DNA of 5,142 bases. It comes from an uncultured Bacteroidales bacterium. GTDB lineage: Bacteria > Bacteroidota > Bacteroidia > Bacteroidales > UBA4417. The stretch's first letter is position 1, and each line of letters starts with the position of its first letter. The translations under genes and the position numbers were made by a program. Below the pieces are notes generated by a model. The model saw only the letters and a program-made list of their open reading frames with translations, did not search any database and was not told where the DNA came from. Shown piece by piece: positions 1-5,142 of the stretch. The stretch is taken from positions 1 to 5,142 of the forward strand of contig CAIXAQ010000623.1 in the NCBI GenBank assembly GCA_903917425.1, given 5' to 3'.

Positions 1-853
1 CAAAACCCTGACATGTACCGTGCTGCTTCAGTTGGTCGATGAAGGGAAGGTGTCGTTGAATGATATGCTTTCTAAATACTATCCCGCTTATCCACAATCA
101 GATAAAATAACGATTGCCATGCTTTTGGATATGAAAAGCGGCATTTTTAATTATTCTGAAGATATGCCGGTATTCATGCAATCCATGATGTCAAACCCCG
201 CCAGGGTATGGCAACCTCAGGAATTAATTGATCTGGGTTTCTCACATAATTTCTATTTTGAGCCTGGAAGTAACTTTCATTATTCCAACTCCAATACATT
301 CATTATTGGAAAATTGATTGAGAAATTGACCGGCAACTCCCTTGAAACTGAAATAAGCAGTAGGATATTTCAACCCCTGGGCTTGAAAAATACAAGATTT
401 TTGACATGGGGAGTGGGTTTGCCAGGCAATCATGGCAAAGGATACGAAATCAACAATGATAATACCTACACGGATGCTACGGAGCATTATGATATCTCAT
501 GGGGCTGGGCTGCGGGATCTGCCTACTCAACCCCAAGAGAATTACAAAAATATGTGGAGGCATTGGTGCGCGGAGATTTTCTCTCAGGCTCACTTCAGCA
601 AAAACGTCTGACTGAAAATTTTTATGGGCGACCGGATTTGTGGTTGGGTAAGATTACCTATGGCCTGGGAATTATGCGTTGTGGAAAAAGCTTCTATGGA
701 CATGGCGGCGATTTAGCCGGCTGTTCTTCCACAATGTACCATAGCAACGAAAAGGATTGTACTGTCATTCTTTATTTCAATACTCAGGATGATTGCCCAT
801 CAGCCTTACTGTTCCTTCGATACCTTGATATTTTATTTGGTAAAGACTTTTAA
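1..853 (+). CDS. Serine hydrolase (S12 / class C beta-lactamase-like), 5'-truncated by window edge
   Basis: Probable penicillin-recognising-type serine hydrolase, a family that includes D-Ala-D-Ala carboxypeptidases, class C beta-lactamases and esterases. The frame is open to the left edge: codons from position 2 read K-T-L-T-C-T-V-L-L-Q. By alignment with the paralogue at 875-1987, the Lys at 2-4 is the catalytic lysine of the SxxK motif, so roughly 95 N-terminal residues, including the nucleophilic serine, lie outside the window. The GTG at 20 is an internal valine, not a start. The second motif Y-S-N is at 281-289 (HYSNSN) and the third, H-G-G, replacing K-T-G, is at 701-709 (YGHGGDLAG). 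About half or more of the residues match the next gene by eye, including the shared ends DILFGKDF / DILYGNDY, so the two are tandem duplicates. TAA stop, 21 bp before the next start. Family assignment is firm; the substrate cannot be told from sequence. Confidence 0.9.
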   Translation, partial: KTLTCTVLLQLVDEGKVSLNDMLSKYYPAYPQSDKITIAMLLDMKSGIFNYSEDMPVFMQSMMSNPARVWQPQELIDLGFSHNFYFEPGSNFHYSNSNTFIIGKLIEKLTGNSLETEISSRIFQPLGLKNTRFLTWGVGLPGNHGKGYEINNDNTYTDATEHYDISWGWAAGSAYSTPRELQKYVEALVRGDFLSGSLQQKRLTENFYGRPDLWLGKITYGLGIMRCGKSFYGHGGDLAGCSSTMYHSNEKDCTVILYFNTQDDCPSALLFLRYLDILFGKDF

Positions 854-874
854 TAATTAAATGAATTTAGATCA

Positions 875-1987
875 ATGAAAAACTTCAGGAGTATTCTTTT
901 TACGGTTTTTCTATTCGTAGGTTTTTTTACGATTTCATGTAAAAAGGACTCTGTCACTGATCCCAACCAGCCCCTCATCGATCAGATGAAGGCTGTAACA
1001 GATTCCATTATTGGAAACACCAGGGTTCCCGGGATTGTGGCGCTGGTGGTTGACCATAAGCGAGGTATTGACTGGCTTTATACAGCAGGAGTCAGCGACA
1101 TTCCAAATAACCTGCCCATGAAGGGCGACTATACCTTCAGGATTGCAAGCATCACCAAGACAATGGCTGTTACTGTCTTACTCCAGTTGGTGGATGAGGG
1201 AAAAATCGACCTGAACGACAATCTTTCAGGATATTACCCTGAATTCCCCAAAGCCGACAGCATTACTATTGCCATGCTTTGTAACATGACCAGTGGTATT
1301 TTCAACTATTCCAACGACCCGGACTTTATTCCATCAGTGTTGGCTGCTCCCTCAAAAGTATGGTTGCCTCAGGAACTGGTAGATATAGGATGTTCCCATG
1401 ATTTTAATTTCAGCCCCGGTACCGGCTGGGACTACTCAAACACAAATATTATCGTGCTTGGGCAGATTATCGAATTACTAACCGGAAACACTATGGAATC
1501 GGAAATCAACACCCGTATCATCCAGCCATTAAACCTAAGCAAATCAGGCTTCCTGACCTCTGGAGTGGCTTTACCAGGTATCCATGGCAGAGGCTATTAC
1601 CTTGGTTATTTCGGGGAAAACGCAGATTTTACAGAATATTTTGATATTTCACAGGGTTGGGCAGCCGGTGCCGTGTACAGCACTCCGCGTGAACTCCAGA
1701 AATATGCGGAAGCTCTTGTTGGAGGTGGATTCCTGTCGGATTCCCTTCAAAACAGGCGGCTTAATGACATGATACAGCTTGAGCCTAATGTGGGTTATGG
1801 TCTGGGGATAATTAAAATGGGTTCTTTTTATGGCCATGGCGGCACTTTCCCTGGTTTTACCACTTTGATGTTTCACAGCAATGAAAAGGGCTGTACTGTA
1901 ATTATCTATTTCAATTGTTGGCTCGAACTGCCACCTGGCCACCTATTCGCACGCTTTATGGATATTTTATATGGCAATGATTATTAA
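875..1987 (+). CDS. Serine hydrolase lipoprotein (S12 / class C beta-lactamase-like), complete
   Basis: Complete 370-residue serine hydrolase, a normal length for the family. Residues 1-21 form a lipoprotein signal: Lys/Arg near the start, a hydrophobic stretch (about 7-18) and a lipobox T-I-S-C, with Cys22 as the predicted lipidation site, followed by KKDS and a short linker. The catalytic domain spans about 35-365. It has S92-I-T-K95 (nucleophile and general base), Y187-S-N189 and H321-G-G323 as the KTG-box equivalent; the same set (SxxK, YSN, HxG) defines the Streptomyces R61 DD-peptidase group. All catalytic residues are present, so it should be active, probably on a D-amino-acid peptide, ester or amide at the cell envelope. 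ATG at 875 is chosen because the signal peptide begins directly there; the nearby ATG at 861 is out of frame and closes after five codons. It lies 21 bp after the preceding paralogue and 20 bp before the propeller gene, which suggests co-transcription. True beta-lactamase activity is possible but not indicated. Confidence 0.94.
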   Translation: MKNFRSILFTVFLFVGFFTISCKKDSVTDPNQPLIDQMKAVTDSIIGNTRVPGIVALVVDHKRGIDWLYTAGVSDIPNNLPMKGDYTFRIASITKTMAVTVLLQLVDEGKIDLNDNLSGYYPEFPKADSITIAMLCNMTSGIFNYSNDPDFIPSVLAAPSKVWLPQELVDIGCSHDFNFSPGTGWDYSNTNIIVLGQIIELLTGNTMESEINTRIIQPLNLSKSGFLTSGVALPGIHGRGYYLGYFGENADFTEYFDISQGWAAGAVYSTPRELQKYAEALVGGGFLSDSLQNRRLNDMIQLEPNVGYGLGIIKMGSFYGHGGTFPGFTTLMFHSNEKGCTVIIYFNCWLELPPGHLFARFMDILYGNDY

Positions 1988-2007
1988 CCTCTTAATCCAA
2001 ATTTGTA

Positions 2008-4623
2008 ATGAAATATTTCAACACGAAAAGTCTTTTGCCAGGATTATTTACGGTATTCTTGTTTTTGCTGCTACCTGATGCTAATTCGCAAACGATTTCA
2101 AAATGGGATCAGTTTCCTGCCTCCGTTAAAAATAGAAACTCATTCAAAAGGCTCGAATGGTTCTACAAGCCAAGAATGAATGAAAAGGACATTTTCCCCA
2201 GGGAGTACATTGATAAACAAATGCAAGAGGAACAGTCAAAATCACAATTGAAAGCCGGTAACGAATATTTCTCCTCCCAATGGGTAAATCTCGGCCCTGC
2301 GGGCATCGATTTCTCTGCCGATGGCATGGTTCCTCATTGGGGTGTGGTGAGCGGAAGGGTAAGAGGTCTGGCTGTGCATCCTACAAATCCTGACATCGTG
2401 TATGTCGGCGCTGCAAGCGGTGGTATCTGGAAATCCACTGACGGCGGGCTGAACTGGGTCGATAAAAGCGGAGGATTAAACAATTTAACTTTTGGCGCCA
2501 TCGCCATTGACCCTTTAAATCCCGATATTGTTTTTGCCGGTACAGGCGAATATTCCTGGATTCTAACCGAAAGATTTTACAACGGCGATGGCATGTATAA
2601 ATCGACAAACGGTGGCGACAACTGGATAAAAGTAAATGCTGAGTTTGGCACTGTTACCCACTTCTCTGATCTGGTCATTTCTCCAAATAACCAGAATGTT
2701 ATGATTGCCTCCATTGCCAAAAATCTTCAGGGTGCAACACCCAATGAAGGCATCTGGCGGAGTGCCGACGGGGGCCAGTATTGGACTTGTGTTTTACCCG
2801 GAGAAGGAATGTACGACCTTTCTTTTCATCCTTCAGCTCCAAACATCGTATTTGCCGCCTGCGGCAATGGGCAATCACAGGCAGGTTTCCTGATATCCAC
2901 TGACGGAGGTCTTTCTTTTACACAAAGTAACACAGGTTTGCCTGCTACCAATCATATTGGGAGGATACAGTTTGATGTTTCAATCTCCAATCCTTCAATT
3001 TTGTATGCTGTTATCTTCGATCAAGCGCCGCTTCCGGGGGGCATGACGACCAGTGCGTATAAATCGATAAACGGCGGAGCTTCCTGGTTTCCGATTTCGG
3101 ATGGGATCAACCTTTGCCCTTTCAGCGATCAGGGATTCTATGACCTTTGTATTGCAGTAAATCCCTCAAACCCGGATCATGTTTTCCTGGGTAATGTTGA
3201 ATTTAGTCAATCGACAAACGGCGAAGGCTTCTCGCCCGTCAGAAACCCTGCAGCACCCGGTGGCGGAAGCAATCCCTTCGATTCTTACACCCATCTCGAT
3301 CATCACATCATCAGGTTTGCACCATCAGATCCCTCAGTTATTTATGTGGGCTGCGATGGCGGCGTGTTTAAATCGACTGATTCAGGAACTTCCTTTCATT
3401 CAGTAAACACGGGTATCAATTCCATTCAGTCATACCGTGTCGCTTCGCACAACACCAACCCTGACATACTCTATTCAGGAGCTCAGGATAACGGCTTTAT
3501 TTCGACTCATAACCGTGGAGCAACTCCTTTTAAACTTGAATTACTGGGCGACGGTACCGAATGTTTTATGGATTATTCAAATCCGGACATTATTTTCTTT
3601 GCAACGATTGGCGGGTATTTTGGAAGATCGTCTAATGGAGGTCAGAGCTGGGACTTATTGGTTGATCCCATTACGCTCAATGATTCATCTGCATTTTTAT
3701 GCCCTTACTGGCAGCATCCTTCAAATCCTGAAATCATTTATGGCTGTTTGAAACAAAAACTCTATAAATCAACAGACAAAGGTCTTTCATGGGAATATAC
3801 AACAACATCACCTATTGTCAGCTCTGCTATCTATTCTGCTGCTCAATCACCTATTAACACTAACAACATCATGGTTGCTGCCCGTAATGGCGAAATAAGC
3901 CTGGTGCGCTCTTCCGATGGAGGTACCAACTGGCAGGATATTACCGGCAGCCTGGGTGTTCTTTCGGGAGGCAATTTTATGCGCTTACAGGCCGATCCTT
4001 TCGATGGAAATACATTTTATCTGTTGAAAAACGCCTATTCGGGTGCTATTGTAGTTAAGACTACCGACTTTGGTGCCACCTGGACTGACATTAGTTCTGA
4101 TTTGCCAAAAGTTCCTGTAAATGATATCTTTATCGACAAAGCAAATGCAGGAGTCATTTTCCTTGGCAATGATTTTGGAGTTTACCGAACAACCAACAAT
4201 GGCGGACATTGGGAACGAATGTACAACGGAATGCCTTTTGTGCCTGTGCTTGATTTCGATTGTTTTAATTTCAACAATACCCGCTTGCTGAGGGTGGCCA
4301 CTTACGGCAGAGGTATTTTTGAACTTGATCTGGAACATTACACCTCAGTAAATGAAGACATTTCGAATGCTGCCAAGCTTAAGGTATGGCCAAACCCGGC
4401 ATCAGAGCTGTTGTGGATTGAATTTCCAGCAATGGCCAATGATAAATATACCCTCTCCTTATTATCGGTGTGCGGAACAGAAGTATCATCACAGGCAGTT
4501 TATACTACCGGTTCGAAGTTCCAGGCAAGTATCGATATTTCCGGCTTGATCCCTGGTTGTTACCAGTTGGTTTTAAAAGGTGACAGGTTATTACAAACAG
4601 CCAAGGTGTTGATTATGAGATAA
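2008..4623 (+). CDS. Secreted Asp-box (BNR/sortilin-like) beta-propeller with T9SS type A sorting domain
   Basis: 871-residue exported protein. Residues 1-27 form a Sec signal peptide (hydrophobic core about 9-22, likely cleaved in ANS|QT). Residues 30-90 hold a charged segment (SFKRLEWFYKPRM) typical of the N-terminus of this Bacteroidota family. From about 91 (WVNLGPAG) to 775 the chain is beta-propeller. Eleven Asp-boxes (S/T-x-D/N-x-G-x-x-W/F) start at residues 143, 199, 252, 297, 353, 456, 541, 588, 635, 685 and 728, and a degenerate one lies at 402-408. Other recurrent family motifs are the HLDHH stretch (429-433), CDGG (449-452) and QDNG (493-496). Twelve blades would suit two stacked propellers, or a ten-blade sortilin-like ring plus extras. 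Residues 791-871 (KVWPNPASE onward, ending KVLIMR) are a T9SS type A sorting domain, so the protein should cross the outer membrane and be surface-attached or released. No catalytic domain is recognised; database names such as 'glycosyl hydrolase' for such proteins rest on the Asp-boxes alone. The role is probably binding or scaffolding, but unproven. Confidence 0.93.
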   Translation: MKYFNTKSLLPGLFTVFLFLLLPDANSQTISKWDQFPASVKNRNSFKRLEWFYKPRMNEKDIFPREYIDKQMQEEQSKSQLKAGNEYFSSQWVNLGPAGIDFSADGMVPHWGVVSGRVRGLAVHPTNPDIVYVGAASGGIWKSTDGGLNWVDKSGGLNNLTFGAIAIDPLNPDIVFAGTGEYSWILTERFYNGDGMYKSTNGGDNWIKVNAEFGTVTHFSDLVISPNNQNVMIASIAKNLQGATPNEGIWRSADGGQYWTCVLPGEGMYDLSFHPSAPNIVFAACGNGQSQAGFLISTDGGLSFTQSNTGLPATNHIGRIQFDVSISNPSILYAVIFDQAPLPGGMTTSAYKSINGGASWFPISDGINLCPFSDQGFYDLCIAVNPSNPDHVFLGNVEFSQSTNGEGFSPVRNPAAPGGGSNPFDSYTHLDHHIIRFAPSDPSVIYVGCDGGVFKSTDSGTSFHSVNTGINSIQSYRVASHNTNPDILYSGAQDNGFISTHNRGATPFKLELLGDGTECFMDYSNPDIIFFATIGGYFGRSSNGGQSWDLLVDPITLNDSSAFLCPYWQHPSNPEIIYGCLKQKLYKSTDKGLSWEYTTTSPIVSSAIYSAAQSPINTNNIMVAARNGEISLVRSSDGGTNWQDITGSLGVLSGGNFMRLQADPFDGNTFYLLKNAYSGAIVVKTTDFGATWTDISSDLPKVPVNDIFIDKANAGVIFLGNDFGVYRTTNNGGHWERMYNGMPFVPVLDFDCFNFNNTRLLRVATYGRGIFELDLEHYTSVNEDISNAAKLKVWPNPASELLWIEFPAMANDKYTLSLLSVCGTEVSSQAVYTTGSKFQASIDISGLIPGCYQLVLKGDRLLQTAKVLIMR
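2434..4212 (+). repeat. Asp-box (BNR) repeat array within the propeller gene
   Basis: Eleven clear copies and one degenerate copy of the coding motif S/T-x-D/N-x-G-x-x-W/F. Examples are STDGGLNW at 2434-2457, SINGGASW at 3064-3087 and TTNNGGHW at 4189-4212. At DNA level the copies share a core like aaatcgac(a/t)(a/g)acggcgg but are diverged, so this is an old protein repeat rather than a recent DNA tandem repeat. Each Asp-box marks a hairpin turn between strands of one propeller blade. Spacing is uneven (about 45-103 residues), meaning some blades are longer or have lost the motif. Confidence 0.9.
4378..4620 (+). other. T9SS type A C-terminal sorting domain (coding segment)
   Basis: The last 81 residues of the propeller protein match the type A sorting signal: a V-W-P-N-P-A-S opening, a D-K-Y-T-L-S-L-L strand, a C-G-T-E-V turn (commonly G-R-x-V in relatives), an I-D-I-S-G-L-I-P-G-C-Y-Q-L core and a short basic end, KVLIMR. 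In this family the domain directs outer-membrane translocation by the type IX machinery and is usually removed by the sortase PorU. It is the strongest taxonomic marker in the window. Confidence 0.92.
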
Positions 4624-4640
4624 TATTAAAAAATAGAAAA

Positions 4641-5090
4641 ATGAAAAAGATCCTTTCAGAATTTTCATTTATAGTTATTATCATCGGATTTTCCGTAATT
4701 TCCTGTAAAAAATACAGTGAACCGGATTTTTCTGTTGTAAATAATCAGATCATAACGCAATGGGAGAATGTTAGCGATTCCATCCTCGTAAATTCCAGAA
4801 TACCAGGCATGATCATCGGCATCTGGGCTCTGGACCACAACCTGGTTTGGATAAATGGCAAAGGCAAAGCCAATGTAATAACCGGCGAAAGGCCCAGTCC
4901 GGCCATGAAATTTCAGATTGCCAGTATTACCAAAACATTCATGTATACAGTACTGGTCCAGCTTCTGGATGAAGGCAAACTCAGTCTCTCGGGAAAACTG
5001 AGTAAGTACCTCCCCGGTTTTCCCGGTTCCGACAACGTGACCATAAGGATGCTTTGCAACCACACTAGTGTCATGTCAACGTTCATATGA
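4641..5090 (+). pseudogene. Third serine hydrolase paralogue, truncated by an insertion sequence
   Basis: First part of another S12-type hydrolase lipoprotein. Residues 1-21 are a lipoprotein signal with lipobox V-I-S-C (Cys22), followed by KKYSEPDF. The catalytic domain begins normally: NSRIPGMIIGIW (51-62) aligns with NTRVPGIVALVV of the complete paralogue, S95-I-T-K98 is intact, and VLVQLLDEGKLSLSGKLSKY (104-123) follows. Homology stops at MLCNHTS (137-143). The paralogue at 875-1987 continues SGIFNYS, but here the frame reads VMSTFI and ends at TGA 5088-5090. Those last codons come from the inserted element. The 149-residue product lacks the YxN and HxG motifs and about 220 residues, so it cannot be an active enzyme. 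The start is 17 bp after the propeller stop in an A-rich spacer, as expected for the last visible gene of the same operon. The rest of the gene presumably lies beyond the element, outside the window. Confidence 0.85.
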
Positions 5091-5091
5091 C
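5070..5091. repeat. Imperfect palindrome at the end of the insertion sequence
   Basis: A 22-bp inverted repeat with outer arms GTCAT / ATGAC, centre AACGTT and 18 of 22 positions symmetrical. It starts within 2-3 bp of the inferred element end and overlaps the transposase stop codon. It is probably part of the terminal inverted repeat or a transposase-binding site. Confidence 0.5.
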
Positions 5092-5142
5092 GGATAAAGT
5101 CTTTTTAGTTTGATACGAGCCTTATCTGTGTTGAACTGCCAA
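5076..5142 (-). CDS. IS630-family transposase, C-terminal fragment
   Basis: Reading the - strand from 5141 down to the TGA at 5078-5076 gives 21 residues that begin WQFNT and end DKARIKLKRLYPSYER. The pattern W-x-F-x-T-x-x-A-R-I-K-L-K-R-L-Y-P is, from memory, the very C-terminus of one subgroup of IS630-family DDE transposases, lying after the WLN-x-x-E catalytic region. Everything upstream, including the DDE triad, is outside the window. The stop lies about 8 bp from the inferred element end, inside the presumed terminal repeat, which leaves no room for a further gene. The fragment is short, so the family call rests on motif recognition only. Confidence 0.7.
   Translation of the reverse strand, partial: WQFNTDKARIKLKRLYPSYER

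Larger units (their letters stand above)
5068..5142 (-). mobile_element. End of an IS630-family insertion sequence (partial)
   Basis: Sequence right of about 5068 no longer matches the hydrolase family and carries a transposase C-terminus on the - strand, so this is the transposase-3' end of an insertion sequence running out of the window. The junction reads C-TA-G (5065-5068). IS630-family elements target TA, often within CTAG, and duplicate the TA; this fits TA at 5066-5067 as one copy of the duplication. The exact boundary is uncertain by about 3 bp because the element and the expected host sequence both continue with G. The other terminal repeat and the second TA are not in the window. 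Alternatives are a chimeric assembly join or another element with a similar transposase tail. Confidence 0.72.

Noticed and set aside
20..22. GTG as the start codon of the first hydrolase
   Set aside because: The frame is open upstream to the window edge, and the codons before it encode the end of the SxxK motif region found in both paralogues. The GTG is an internal valine.
1997..2005. CAAATTTG resembling the Bacteroidota -7 promoter element TAnnTTTG, just before the propeller gene
   Set aside because: It has one mismatch and lies 2 bp from the ATG, so a transcript from it would be nearly leaderless. No -33 TTG partner is convincing and the gap is only 20 bp inside an apparent operon.
3437..3751. 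Open frame of 104 codons on the + strand, in a different phase inside the propeller gene
   Set aside because: It overlaps a continuous, well-supported frame and has no motif or start context. A frameshift is excluded because the main frame is intact throughout.
3985..4338. Open frame of 117 codons on the - strand within the propeller gene
   Set aside because: It is antisense to conserved Asp-box blades and has no independent coding signal or recognised motif.
2008..4623. Calling the propeller a GH74 xyloglucanase or a sialidase because of its Asp-boxes
   Set aside because: Asp-boxes are structural and occur in many unrelated propellers. I do not see the N-terminal sequence signature of GH74, nor the sialidase arginine-triad context.
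4665..5063. Open frame of 132 codons on the - strand, opposite the third hydrolase
   Set aside because: It is fully antisense to a gene with clear family motifs, and its translation shows no recognisable domain. It is a shadow frame.
5065..5070. ACTAGT (SpeI site, 5064-5069) as a sign of a cloning junction
   Set aside because: The hexamer is explained by host codons T-S (ACT AGT) shared with the hydrolase family, and the following sequence is a transposase tail, not vector.

Overview
The window looks like a piece of a Bacteroidota (Bacteroidetes) genome or metagenome contig. Three things point there. One long protein ends in a type A C-terminal sorting domain of the type IX secretion system, which is confined to that phylum. 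Two hydrolases begin with lipoprotein signal peptides ending in 'SCKK', a style common in the phylum. None of the starts has a clear Shine-Dalgarno sequence; the short gaps before the start codons are A/T-rich instead.

Layout, all host genes on the + strand: (1) positions 1-853, a serine hydrolase of the class C beta-lactamase / D-Ala-D-Ala carboxypeptidase (S12) type, cut by the left edge exactly at its SxxK motif; (2) 875-1987, a complete paralogue with a lipoprotein signal and all three active-site motifs; (3) 2008-4623, an 871-residue secreted Asp-box (BNR/sortilin-like) beta-propeller with a T9SS sorting domain; (4) 4641-5090, the first ~143 codons of a third hydrolase paralogue, broken by an insertion. 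The gaps between genes are only 21, 20 and 17 bp, so the four probably form one transcription unit. No internal promoter or terminator is visible.

The right end (about 5068-5142) is not host sequence. On the - strand it encodes the last 21 residues of a transposase, ending ARIKLKRLYPSYER, which I recognise as the C-terminus of one IS630-family subgroup. The junction sits at a CTAG/TA site, as expected for that family. The third hydrolase is therefore an insertion-inactivated gene, and its last few codons and TGA stop are read from the insertion sequence.

Working picture (inference): an operon built by tandem duplication of a cell-envelope serine hydrolase lipoprotein, interleaved with a large T9SS-exported propeller. 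The hydrolases would act in the periplasm or at the outer membrane and the propeller on the surface or outside the cell. The substrate is unknown. I see no convincing evidence of an undescribed defence or mobile system; the most informative features are the mixed gene array and the IS junction.
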